A stretch of DNA of 64,000 nucleotides. Source: Nematostella vectensis. Taxonomy: Eukaryota > Cnidaria > Anthozoa > Actiniaria > Edwardsiidae. Of this stretch, positions 12,019 to 23,400 are shown piece by piece. The notes beneath the pieces are model-generated. The model was not told the origin of the DNA, searched no databases, and saw nothing but the letters and a program-made list of their open reading frames with translations. How positions within the stretch are numbered: the first letter of the stretch is position 1; every line of letters begins with the position of its first letter. The stretch spans positions 17,620,887-17,684,886 of the forward strand of contig NC_064034.1 of the NCBI RefSeq assembly GCF_932526225.1, in the 5' to 3' direction. The translations under genes were made by a program, and so were the position numbers.

Positions 12019-12460
12019 TAACTCCAAGCGACCATTTACTATTCAAAACTGATAGAGTGGTTTTCAAAATCCCGTGAAACAAAAAATAATTGTAATAGTC
12101 AAGCCAGAACAAAAGATAATAAAGACATTACAGTGTAATAGTACTAAATAAACTAAATAGTATTTCACGACATCGTCAACGTATTTTCTCTTCAATGGAT
12201 GTGTAACATCATATGATAGGCAAGCATGCGTATCAAATAAGATCAAGCGATAAAGTTTCAGTTCCGGTTTGATTCCCCGAATCCAATGCTGGTTAGTTCT
12301 AAAAAGCAGCTCAGTTCAAAAAAGGCAGCCTTGCTCTGTTTAAAAAAAACTTTAATGCGTGTTCAGATAGAATACGCACATCTATTGACCTGGGAACTGC
12401 TTAATCTGTTATTCTCCAGTTACTACAATACGCCGCGTGGCTTGGATTTGTGCTAGCAAG
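12019..12460. promoter_or_regulatory. Upstream region of the otopetrin-like gene
   Basis: This 440-bp stretch separates the transposon from the start codon at 12461 and must hold the promoter and 5' UTR, or a 5' UTR intron. No clear TATA box or initiator could be fixed by eye. Confidence 0.3.
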
Positions 12461-14224
12461 ATGATTACTTCAGCACATTTAGAATCTAACAGCTCAGTTC
12501 ATCCTACTACCGACAAGCCATTGGATATAGATATCCCTCAAGCTTCGAGCATCATCCTCACGACGCTATCCAGTCTGCTTTTTCTGCTCGCATGTGTATT
12601 GCTTTGCGGTTATCACTGCAAACGAACCGGCCGTGGGGTCATCGAGACAAAGCTTGGGACAGTAATATTTTTCCTCGGCGCCTTGCTCACTACTATCACC
12701 ACGCTAGGGTGCTACCAGGCGGAGGATATCTACGGGACATACAGGCTAGTTTTGGCTTGCTGCATTGGCATTGGTGTTCTAATGATAGGGAACATAATTA
12801 TGTTTGAAAGTCCCACTCCGGATAGAATCATTGATGACTATGGGCGGCCATTGATCCCCGTGGGGCATACCCATGGGAGTATGGGTATAGTTGTGTGGGT
12901 CGTTACGTTACCACTATGTGTACTTGAGATGTTCTTTGCCATTGGAGCCGCGACCAAGTCGCCCAAGCCTGTCTATGCTGCCATAGAATTTGTATGTCTG
13001 ACTCAGAAGATAATTCAAGCAGCAGTATACCATTTCAGTCTTCGCCACAAGGTCCCTATGCCTCTGGCTCGCATGGGGTGCTCATGGTACTTGAAGACCA
13101 TCTCACTTTTTAACTTTGCATTCTGGGTGGATTCAATTATAACCACAAACTCGGACAATGAATTTGTGGAAAAGTTGTTTGGAAGTGGATTTTCTATTGT
13201 CAAAGCAGCATACAATGCTTTGATCATAGATTATAGACTTTTATGTTGCTTGCTGTTCCTTGAGCATGCACTAGAAATGGAAGACGTCAGAGATACGCGT
13301 GGGGACACGCCTTATGAGCCCTTGGATGACTCGACGTCTCACAACAGACAACATCAGCAGCTAAGGCAGCCCGTCAACGTCCAGGTGGTTCATTACTCTG
13401 GATATGGCTATATTATTGGCATTGGATGCATCGCACTACAGCTAGTTAACGGCTTGCAATACCTTAACTTTGTTGGTGACTGGTCCAATGTTTTGCCCAT
13501 TGTTTCTGATGTCATTGTCATTTTTTTTGGGATGATCTTGGTCAGTGGCAGCAATGGTTCAGAGCTCATGACAGGAAAGTGGAGAGAGACTGAGTCAAAA
13601 GCCATTGATGTGATGGTGGGTTTTATGGGAGCTGTTGGGTTCGTATTCTGGTTCATGAAGTCCCTATTTTGCCTACTATGGAGCTACCGGTACTCTTCTC
13701 GTCGCCATGCTGAAGACATAAAGATGCAGTACTACCTGGCATGGACCACAGCCAAGGACTTCTTTCGTGCTGTCGGAATGCTATTCCAAATGCACTTCTT
13801 TGTCAAGATGGGTCCCCACTTCTGTGCTGAGCCTCGTAACCAACATCGCCGCAGCTGTCACCTTCTAGTGCCTGCCATCATGCTTGCCCTACTGTCAATC
13901 TTCCTTAGCTCTGTTATTGACCAGTACAATGGAAAAGTTGAGCACTTGATCCAGGATGCACACTTAGATCCCGCAGTCATGGCATTTTTTGAAGCCGCTG
14001 CACCGATCCATCTGGGGTTCTGCCTGCATATGTTTCTGCATTTCTTTATCATCAAGCGCAAGATGAGTGAGCTGGAGTATGTTCATCCAGGCCATAGCTT
14101 TAGGATTGATCATGTGACATCATCTGTGGCAGGTGATGATAATAAAGATGAAAATGAGAACAATGAAAGGCAGCCTCTGGTACCTGGCGATGCCCCTTTA
14201 CCTACAATTCATACTGTGCATTAG
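12461..14224 (+). CDS. Intronless multi-pass membrane protein, otopetrin-like
   Basis: The start is the ATG at 12461 (context CAAGATGATT); the frame is open from 12437 but only through a GTG. The product has 587 residues with 12-13 hydrophobic segments in two halves, separated by a polar loop rich in Asp, Gln and His at about residues 275-310. The segment near residues 175-265 resembles the otopetrin core: an acidic helix, a Gln-rich helix (QKIIQAAVYHFSLRH), then FNFAFWVDSI in the place of the otopetrin Asn-x3-Trp-x2-Glu/Asp motif, then a helix ending in FLEHALE. The second half repeats a similar layout. Otopetrins are proton-selective channels with two six-helix halves, so length and topology fit. 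Identity is moderate and a proton channel role is inferred. The tail is acidic and low complexity. The lack of introns contrasts with its neighbours. Confidence 0.55.
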   Translation: MITSAHLESNSSVHPTTDKPLDIDIPQASSIILTTLSSLLFLLACVLLCGYHCKRTGRGVIETKLGTVIFFLGALLTTITTLGCYQAEDIYGTYRLVLACCIGIGVLMIGNIIMFESPTPDRIIDDYGRPLIPVGHTHGSMGIVVWVVTLPLCVLEMFFAIGAATKSPKPVYAAIEFVCLTQKIIQAAVYHFSLRHKVPMPLARMGCSWYLKTISLFNFAFWVDSIITTNSDNEFVEKLFGSGFSIVKAAYNALIIDYRLLCCLLFLEHALEMEDVRDTRGDTPYEPLDDSTSHNRQHQQLRQPVNVQVVHYSGYGYIIGIGCIALQLVNGLQYLNFVGDWSNVLPIVSDVIVIFFGMILVSGSNGSELMTGKWRETESKAIDVMVGFMGAVGFVFWFMKSLFCLLWSYRYSSRRHAEDIKMQYYLAWTTAKDFFRAVGMLFQMHFFVKMGPHFCAEPRNQHRRSCHLLVPAIMLALLSIFLSSVIDQYNGKVEHLIQDAHLDPAVMAFFEAAAPIHLGFCLHMFLHFFIIKRKMSELEYVHPGHSFRIDHVTSSVAGDDNKDENENNERQPLVPGDAPLPTIHTVH

Positions 14225-14635
14225 GGATGGCAAACGACTGAGCATTATGATAAAACTGAATTGTAACATGTAAAAAAATGTGATTGAGAATATTACCCAT
14301 ACAATGTTATATAACACTGTCAATATATGGGACCTGAGTCATAATATTTTGATTATGGTCAGGTATTGTTATATTGTGGTCCACTCTAGTCCAGTATTTG
14401 AACTTGGTGAACTCAATGGAATTTGGCGGTGCTCAAAGGAAAGTCCAGAAACATGTTCAGGTGAGAGGTGAGTTCAGGCACTGGAAAATTACAGCATATG
14501 ATAGGATGCAAAATAGAAATACAGAATTATTTCTAATGATTGACAATATTTCAGAATGATAAAATACTGCATGAGTGTTGCAAGTTTTAGTTCTTATAAC
14601 AGTAATAATCTAAAGTAAATTTTTTTTACATTGAA

Positions 14636-14641
14636 AATAAA
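14636..14641 (+). terminator. Polyadenylation signal, otopetrin-like gene
   Basis: An AATAAA hexamer lies 412 bp after the stop codon in AT-rich sequence with a T run just before it. It is the first canonical signal on this strand after the gene. Confidence 0.5.
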
Positions 14642-14739
14642 ATCTACCAATTATAGACTTGATTTGTTGATTTATTGACTGTATTGATATAATTATTCAA
14701 TGTTCATTCAAAGATAATCAAGCCAGGGGCATAGCTTGG

Positions 14740-16179
14740 TTGCACAGTGGGTTTCATGCACCCCCAGGTACATGCTAAAGTGTTTTGTCTTAAGCCTCGA
14801 TTAAATGGAGATGAGAGTCTATAAGAATTCCAACTCTCATGTCCATTCATGACCATGCACTCTCACCGACTCTCATTCACTTTGAAAATGTTCAAATTCA
14901 ACATAAGAGTTGATGAGAGTTGTCACAGTGTGAGTTGATGAGAGTAAAGTTCGATCAGCCTTTTGATCCAACCCTGTGAGAACTAGTAATAGTGGAACTC
15001 TGATCCACCCTTATCTATAAAAAATGTTATTCTGGTTTAAAATATTTCAAAATTCTATCATATTAGGAAATATAAGTTGAACCTTTGTACCATTATTGTA
15101 ACATTTTACACTAAAAGGATAATAAGGTTTGACTGCATGCTGGATTTTTGTAAATAGTAATTGCGTATTCAGTTTCGCAGTGGGTTTCATGCACCCCCAG
15201 GTGCATGCTTAAGTGGTTCTTTTCTTTCTGAATGAATTGCTAGATTTTAGACATTTTCCCAACCTTATATACCTGCACCTGTCACTTTCTGTTCACACTC
15301 ATACAAAGCATTGTCTTAAATACAGCCATGTCTATTTCTTTATTACTACAACAATTAATCTTGATTGTTAAAAGAGTATTTTGTTATAATAAACCACTTA
15401 CTTCCAGGGTACCATTTTCCAGATGATGTAATTAAAGATGAGGTAGATGAATGCGAGGATTAGGTTAGAGTTTGTCTACAGCTTTATTGTGAATGTTTGC
15501 AGTTTTTTTTTACCAAATAACCACATTCTCTGCTCTTCTAACCAAGTGTTTTGGCTTCTAGCTTTATCCTAATCCAAGAAAAGAAATTGCAAATATTCAC
15601 AATACAGCACTAAATGAACACTGGCCTGTAAAATCACAGCAACCTCATTATCTGCAGAACGGCCCTTTACAACATAGCTACCTATATTTTCATAATACTT
15701 ATAAAGAAAACATTTACTTTACCACAAAAGTCGAAGGCTTGTATCTACAAAGCAAAGCTATTGGTGATATAATAAACACTTTTTCCCCCTTTCTTAAGCC
15801 TCAATTAAATGGAGATGAAAGTCTATGAGAATCCCAACTCTCATGTCCATTTGACCATGCACTCTCACCAACTCTCATTCACTTTGAACATGTTCAAATT
15901 CGACATAAGAGTTGATGAGAGTTGTCACAGTGTGAGTTGATGAGAGAAAAGTTTGATCAGCCTTTTGATCCAACCCTGTGAGAACTAGAAATAGTGGAAC
16001 TCTCATCCACCCTTATCTATAAAAAATGTTATTCTGGTTTAAAATATTTCAAAATTCTATCATATTAAGAAATATAAGTTGAACCTTTGTACCATTATTG
16101 TAACATTTAACACTTAAAGGATAGAATGAGGTTTAACTGCATGCTGGATATTTTAAAATAGTAATTGAGCATTCAGTTT
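14740..16179. repeat. Dispersed direct repeats (~43-bp A unit, ~385-bp B unit, two copies each)
   Basis: Unit A (GCACAGTGGGTTTCATGCAC at about 14740) recurs at 15177. Unit B, about 385 bp, occurs at 14788-15176 and 15794-16179 in the same orientation with only scattered differences. B contains many ACTCTCAT and ATGAGAGT words that can pair with each other. The order A-B-A-spacer-B suggests local duplication or two insertions of one non-autonomous element. No gene lies inside. Confidence 0.8.
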
Positions 16180-16477
16180 ATGCAAAAAGCCCTAGAAAAT
16201 ATGCATTAACAAGTCAATTAATATTTAACCATTTATCCATTCAGTAACAACAGGATTCTACCATATTTTACTTCACATATAGTAGTGAATAAGTCTCAAC
16301 ATTACAAAATAAGTTCACCTAATATTTTTCCCAACTTTTTCCTTACTCGCTTATTTGCCACTAAAGCTAATGACCATATACCTGCCATATTTTGGATATA
16401 GGGACTAGACTAGTCATCATCAGTATCCAAAGTATTCCTATAAAGAACCGTTATATGATAATTGTTAATTTTAATAA
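16180..16477. other. 3' flank of the caspase gene
   Basis: AT-rich sequence that should contain the 3' UTR of the minus-strand caspase. No other feature was recognised. Confidence 0.4.
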
Positions 16478-17916
16478 TTAAGGAGCATTGAAGTAAACCT
16501 TCCTGGTTAGCATGCAGACTTCGGATGGCATCTGTTTATGTCCCAAATTACTGTTGAGGGACGCAACTCTGTGATTCACCCGTAGCATAAGATCCATTAG
16601 ATGTTCAGTTTCGCCAAAGTTTTGGAATACATCCACAATGCTTCTAATGAACCAAGAGCCAAGCTCAGGATTTCGGTAGCTTTCATACCCAGGAGAAGAA
16701 GCGTAGCAGATGAGAAAATCTGAATCTGAAGGAAGGCCAGAGTGACGAATAGGCACAGGCTCACTGTCGCTCTCAACGGCAACTAACTCTTTTTTGGCTC
16801 CCCTGCAGGCTTGCAGGAAAAACACCTTGGGCTTTCCTTGTAGTGAGGGGCAGGTACTTCCCCTAAACTTATTTGTGAGGGACTCAACTTGCACAGCCTT
16901 CTCATCAACACCATAGATCCCACTATGGGAGCCATGGCTAAGAATTATGCAGATAAAGCAATCAAACTTTGTAAAGTCTTTTTCTGAAGTCTCTTCTAGA
17001 AGTTCAAGCATTTCCAAACTGGTTTTATTCTGAATTGTTTTAACCGTCATCCCAAAATCATCAAACAGTTGGTAGAGTTGTTTCACATCTTCTGCAGACC
17101 CTTTGCGCTCTACATCTGAACGACTAGGGAACTCTTGGTTATTGATGATCAACACATATCCTTTTTTTAGTGTTACTGATGGTATTTCATGCTCTGTTGT
17201 TTCCTGGAGAGGAAAACCAGCTAAAACCACAAAGGGAACATGCATCAGTCTTTGACCTTTAGATGTCTAGAACATCGAAGTACAAAGTCATTTACTCACA
17301 CTCAACTTGGATAGTGGATGGTTGCTCATCTTTGATAGATGTGCTAGCAACTGTAAGAAAAAGCAAACAAAATAATTCTATAAGTTATAGCTAATGTATC
17401 AATGGTGTTATATTTGTAAGTCAATCCGTGTCGAGTAACAGATGTTTTCGAAACGCTAACTAAAGTGTGCTATAACACTTTCATAAAAGGGAAAGTAGTT
17501 AACAACTACGTATCTATGTGTACATGATATTTAATCAAAACACTATAAAATACTGTATATCAAACATGACAAGAGCAAATAATAAGCTGCAGTGATACGA
17601 AAGTTGCAATAGAAAATAAACCGTTGCGTTTGGCTTCACTTTCCTCCAAAATATCCAAGTCAAGTATGGTTCTACGTTTCTACGAAAAATATTATAGATC
17701 GATGTAACGGTTAGTATTACGGCTTTAGTGTAACTGCTAAGCGAACTCGTACTATTCGAGAGCGTTTGTCTATTTCAACAGCCTTTAAAACCAAAATTTA
17801 ATTTCACTTTCCTCATTAATAATACCTTGTCGTCGCACTATGCTGACTTTTGCATTATCGCCGATGACTACTTGCCCAGTACATCCACTTACAGATGTAT
17901 TATATTTGCTCGCCAT
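16478..17916 (-). CDS. Caspase, short-prodomain type, three exons
   Basis: Exons on the minus strand: 17916-17826, 17350-17300 and 17220-16478. Phases (1, 1) close and the donors (CAAG|GTATTA, GAGT|GTGAGT) and acceptors (TTACAG, GTTTTAG) are acceptable. The product has 294 residues. The caspase fold carries the catalytic His in LSHGS (residue 143) and Cys in QACRG (residue 186), with the large-subunit start VLIINNQEF and a small-subunit part including CYASSPGYESYR and GSWFIRSIVDVF. Acidic residues between the subunits (VESDSEP) could be cleavage sites. The N-terminal ~50 residues show no DED or CARD but have a short motif, TGQVVIGDNAKVSIV. Family knowledge: cysteine protease of cell death, cleaving after Asp. 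An executioner-like role is likely from the short prodomain. Confidence 0.9.
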
Positions 17917-18452
17917 CGTAAAGAATATGAAAAGAAGGATTGGTAAACTACGCGACACCTTCCCTCTACACTTTCCGCGAAAGAGTGCACTTATGAGCAC
18001 GTCTGCAGACTGTCAGCGGCATTCAGGAAGGGTGGCAAATTACTTCATATATGGTACACTATGGTGTCCCCTTACCTATTAAAACTCACCTTTCTATCCT
18101 ATACATGACTATGATTACCTTTGCTTATCTATGTTTGACAATGTCGCACAATTAGCAATGTTTACTGAGAGCTGGCATGTGTATTGGCTTGCACAATGGG
18201 AAGTGTTCATCAAATACCCAGAGGGGGCTTCTCCGAGGGTGGCTCTAATAGGGAGCCTTAAATCCCCTTCAGGGGACACAAAGGAGTTAAACCGACTGGG
18301 AGCTTTGACATTTTAAGGTATCCAGAGTAAAAAATTCCCTCCCACTTCTCCATAAAAGGACAAACCTTCAGTTACTTCTTCAAATTTTAATCTGCTCCAC
18401 TGACAAGCAAAGTGGGCAAGGAATACAATGCTTACTACTGGTATCTATTCAT
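17917..18452. other. 5' flank of the caspase gene and 3' flank of a LINE
   Basis: The first few hundred bases should include the caspase promoter. No TATA box or other motif was convincing. Toward 18452 the sequence becomes the AT-rich 3' untranslated part of the LINE fragment. Confidence 0.35.
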
Positions 18453-18709
18453 TTAATAATAATAATCAGTTGATTGCCCATTATCATAGTCTAGGACTAA
18501 ATCACATGGGTGGTCAGCAAACATAGGAATGTATACATATTTGTAAGTGAGAAATTGGGCAAGACGTTCAGTCTTAGAAATCGGACGTTCACACCTAGTT
18601 GAGCCCGAGCGTAGCCCATAGCCGTGGTCAACCCTTGAGTACTGGGGTAGCAGGTGCTCAAGAAAACCCGACGACTGTATGCTTGAGATGATATTGCGGC
18701 ACGCATCTA

Positions 18710-19081
18710 GCTGCATACCTGTCAACCTCCGAGAATCTCAAGGCTTGAGAATTTTTTTTGGGGGGGGGGGGGTGGGGTATATTCATTTTTGGGGGGGAGG
18801 GGTGGGCAAATCTCACAGGCGTTTGCCGTATAGAAAGCTCTTGTGAACAAATCCACTAATTTCATGAGGGTGTTAGATAAATTGTGTTGCGCAAGGGAAT
18901 TATTATTTTAAATACTTTAATAGAAAATAGGCAAAATGACGTTTTTCTATAGAATAATTTCTCGGAAGCGCTAAAAAGGCTAAAAAGCGGAAGATTTTGT
19001 GTTAAACGCGGGAGAACGGGAGAAGGGGTCCAAAATCTTGAGACTCCCGCCTAATGCGGGAGAGTTGACAGGTATGCAGCT
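18710..19081. mobile_element. MITE-like element inserted in the LINE
   Basis: The ends are inverted: AGCTGCATACCTGTCAAC at the left and GTTGACAGGTATGCAGCT at the right. LINE coding sequence resumes in frame on either side (LQQ before, LDACR after), so the empty target can be read directly and an AGCT-like duplication is likely. A second copy lies at 51875-52147. The interior has a G run and no gene. Confidence 0.75.
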
Positions 19082-19207
19082 GTTGTAAGCTACAGTTCTC
19101 AAGGGCGATATCGTATGAGAGCTCGGGGCAGATAATACGTAGTGCAGATTTTTGTACACTTTCTACAAGTAGGCACAGATAATCTGGCAGGTTAGCCCAG
19201 ACAGCAG

Positions 19208-22200
19208 ATGCAATACTACAATAAACTAGAACAATATCAGACTTAGGGGCGCCAGGATAGGCCTCACAATACTACAATAAACTAGGACAATATCAGACTT
19301 AGGGGCACCAGGATAGGGCTCACAATACTACAATAAACTAGGACAATATCAGACTTAGGGGCGCCAGGATAGGGCTCACAATACTACAATAAACTAGGAC
19401 AATATCAGACTTAAGGGCGCCAGGATAGGCCTCACAATACTACAATAAACTAGGACAATATCAGACTTAGGGGCGCCAGGGTAGGCCTCACAATACTACA
19501 ATAAACTAGGACAATATCAGACTTAGGGGCGCCAGGGTAGGCCTCACAATACTACAATAAACTAGGACAATATCAGACTTAGGGGCGCCAGGATAGGCTT
19601 CACAATACTAAAATAGACTAGGACAATATCAGACTTAGGGGCGCCAGGATAGGCCTCACAATACTACAATAAACTAGGACAATATCAGACTTAGGGGCAC
19701 CAGGATAGGGCTCACAATACTACAATAAACTAGGACAATATCAGACTTAGGGACACCAGGATAGGCCTCACAATACTACAATAAACTAGGACAATATCAG
19801 ACTTAGGGGCACCAGGATAGGGCTCACAATACTACAATAAACTAGGACAATATCAGACTTAGGGGCGCAAAGATAGGGCTCACAATACTACAATAAACTA
19901 GGACAATATCAGACTTAGGGGCGCCAGGATAGGCCTCACAATACTACAATAAACTAGGTCAATATCAGACTTAGGGGCGCCAGGATAGGGCTCACAATAC
20001 TACAATAAGCTAGGACAATATCAGGCTTAGGGGCACCAGGATAGGGCTCACAATACTACAATAAACTAGGACAATATCAGACTTAGGGGCGCCAGGATAG
20101 GCCTCACAATACTACAATAAACTAGGACAATATCAGACTTAGGGGCACCAGGATAGGCCTCACAATACTACAATAAACTAGGACAATATCAGACTTAGGG
20201 GCGCCAGGATAGGCCTCACAATACTACAATAAACTAGGACAATATCAGACTTAGGGGCGCCAGGATAGGGCTCACAATACTACAATAAACTAGGACAATA
20301 TCAGACTTAGGGGCACCAGGATAGGGCTCACAATACTACAATAAACTATGACAATATCAGACTTAGGGGCACCAGGATAGGCCTCACAATACTACAATAA
20401 ACTAGGACAATATCAGACTTAGGGGCACCAGGATAGGGCTCACAATACTACAATAAACTAGGACAATATCAGACTTAGGGGCGCAAAGATAGGCCTCACA
20501 ATACTACAATAAACTAGGACAATATCAGACTTAGGGGCGCAAAGATAGGGCTCACAATACTACAATAAACTAGGACAATATCAGACTTAGGGGCACCAGG
20601 ACAGGGCTCACAATACTACAATAAACTAGGACAATATCAGACTTAGGGGCGCCAGGATAGGGCTCACAATACTACAATAAACTAGGACAATATCAGACAT
20701 AGGGGCGCCAGGATAGGCCTCACAATACTACAATAAACTAGGACAATATCAGACTTAGGGGCGCCAGGATAGGGCTCACAATACAACAATAAACTAGGAC
20801 AATATCAGACTTAGGGGCGCCAGGATAGGGCTCACAATACTACAATAAACTAGGACAATATCAGACTTAGGGGCGACAGGATAGGCCTCACAATACTACA
20901 ATAAACTAGGACAATATCAGACTTAGGGGGGCCAGGATAGACCTCACAATACTACAATAAACTAGGACAATATCAGACTTAGGGGGGCCAGGATAGGCCT
21001 CACAATACTACAATAAACTAGGACAATATCAGACTTAGGGGGCCAGGATAGACCTCACAATACTACAATAAACTAGGACAATATCAGACTTAGGGGGGCC
21101 AGGATAGGCCTCACAATACTACAATAAACTAGGACAATATCAGACTTAGGGGCGCCAGGATAGACCTCACAATACTACAATAAACTAGGACAATATCAGA
21201 CTTAGGGGGCCAGGATAGACCTCACAATACTACAATAAACTAGGACAATATCAGACTTAGGGGGGCCAGGATAGGCCTCACAATACTACAATAAACTAGG
21301 ACAATATCAGACTTAGGGGCGCCAGGATAGACCTCACAATACTACAATAAACTAGGACAATATCAGACTTAGGGGGGCCAGGATAGGCCTCACAATACTA
21401 CAATAAACTAGGACAATATCAGACTTAGGGGGCCAGGATAGGGCTCACAATACTACAATAAACTAGGACAATATCAGACTTAGGGGCACCAGGATAGGCC
21501 TCACAATACTACAATAAACTAGGACAATATCAGACTTAGGGGCGCCAGGATAGGCCTCACAATACTACTATAAACTAGGACAATATCAGACTTAGGGGCG
21601 CCAGGACAGGGCTCACAATACTACAATAAACTAGGACAATATCAGACATAGGGGCGCAAAGATAGGGCTCACAATACTACAATAAACTAGGACAATATCA
21701 GACTTAGGGGCGCCAGGATAGGGCTCACAATACTACAATAAACTAGGACAATATCAGACTTAGGGGGGCCAGGATAGGCCTCACAATACTACAATAAACT
21801 AGGACAATATCAGACTTAGGGGGGCCAGGATAGGGCTCACAATACTACAATAAACTAGGACAATATCAGACTTAGGGGCACCAGGATAGGCCTCACAATA
21901 CTACAATAAACTAGGACAATATCAGACTTAGGGGCGCCAGGATAGGCCTCACAATACTACAATAAACTAGGACAATATCAGACTTAGGGGGGCCAGGATA
22001 GGGCTCACAATACTACAATAAACTAGGACAATATCAGACTTAGGGGGGCCAGGATAGGGCTCACAATACTACAATAAACTAGGACAATATCAGACTTAGG
22101 GGCGCCAGGATAGGCCTCACAATACTAAAATAGACTAGGACAATATCAGACTTAGGGGCGCCAGGGTAGGCCTCACAATACTACTATAAACTAGGACAAT

Positions 22201-23150
22201 ATCAGACTTAGGGGCGCCAGGATAGGGCTCACAATACTACAATAAACTAGGACAATATCAGACTTAGGGGCGCCAGGGTAGGCCTCACAATACTACAATA
22301 AACTAGGACAATATCAGACTTAGGGGCGCCAGGGTAGGCCTCACAATACTACTATAAACTAGGACAATATCAGACTAAGGGGCGCCAGGGTAGGCCTCAC
22401 AATACTACAATAAACTAGGACAATATCAGACTTAGGGGCGCCAGGATAGGGCTCACAATACTACAATAAACTAGGACAATATCAGACTAAGGGGCGCCAG
22501 GGTAGGCCTCACAATACTACAATAAACTAGGACAATATCAGACTTAGGGGCGCCAGGATAGGCCTCACAATACTACAATAAACTAGGACAATATCAGACT
22601 TAGGGGGGCCAGGATAGGGCTCACAATACTACAATAAACTAGGACAATATCAGACTTAGGGGCGCCAGGGTAGGCCTCACAATACTACAATAAACTAGGA
22701 CAATATCAGACTTAGGGGCGCCAGGGTAGGCCTCACAATACTACTATAAACTAGGACAATATCAGACTTAGGGGCGCCAGGATAGGGCTCACAATACTAC
22801 AATAAACTAGGACAATATCAGACTTAGGGGCGCCAGGATAGGGCTCACAATACTACAATAAACTAGGACAATATCAGACTTAGGGGCGCCAGGGTAGGCC
22901 TCACAATACTACAATAAACTAGGACAATATCAGACTTAGGGGCGCCAGGATAGGGCTCACAATACTACAATAAACTAGGACAATATCAGACTTAGGGGCG
23001 CCAGGATAGGCCTCACAATACTACAATAAACTAGGACAATATCGACTTAGGGGGGCCAGGATAGGCCTCACAATACTACAATAAACTAGGACAATATCAG
23101 ACTTAGGGGCGTCAGGATAGGCCTCACAATACTACAATAAACTAGGACTA
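19208..23150. repeat. 56-bp satellite, about 70 copies
   Basis: The unit is 56 bp (starting points 19265, 19321, 19377 and so on) and carries CACAATACTACAATAAACTA, GGACAATATCAGACTTAGGG and a variable GCGCCAGGATAGG part. Copies differ at a few positions, mostly GGGCT/GGCCT and GCGCC/GGGCC. On the minus strand one unit reads DIVLVYCSIVRPILAPL, the LINE segment that should stand here, so the array grew from LINE coding sequence. 56 is not a multiple of three, so no long frame results. Confidence 0.95.
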
Positions 23151-23400
23151 ACAGACTAATTGGCGCCAGCCCTTATAAAGACACATAAGGCATAAAGGCG
23201 TTTACGAGCTCTTACGACAATATAGTCAACGAGATGGCTCCAGGATAGATTACTGGACAGGTGCTAACATAGGATCTTATAGGTTGCCACTTGTTCAATA
23301 ACTTGACCTGCTAGTTGTAACGGGGCAGGCTGAGATGGCTTGTATTTTAGAAAATCAATACAAATCTCTTTGCATTTAAGTGGGTTAAGGCGCATACCAT

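Larger units (their letters stand above)
18453..23400 (-). pseudogene. LINE (CR1/L2-like) ORF2 3' fragment, interrupted
   Basis: Read on the minus strand, 23400-23150 gives a reverse-transcriptase tail pattern (LNPLKCKEICIDFLKY, then ARKRLYAL). 19207-19082 gives the next pieces (VYCSIASAVWANLPDYL, then SALRIICPELSYD). 18710-18453 gives the C-terminal pattern around HLLPQYSRVDHGYGLR ending in YKYVYIP. These are the characteristic blocks after the catalytic domain of CR1/L2-type LINEs. The catalytic FADD box is missing, so the copy is 5'-truncated near 23400. It has in-frame stops and two insertions: a satellite (19208-23150) and an inverted-repeat element (18710-19081). About 640 bp of LINE remains. 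Confidence 0.75.

Noticed and set aside
12437-12460. Otopetrin-like start at 12437
   Set aside because: The codon there is GTG; the first ATG in frame is 12461.
19208-23150. Regular repeats that could be taken for a CRISPR array
   Set aside because: There are no unique spacers; the whole 56-bp unit is repeated, and the sequence is animal with LINE sequence on both sides.
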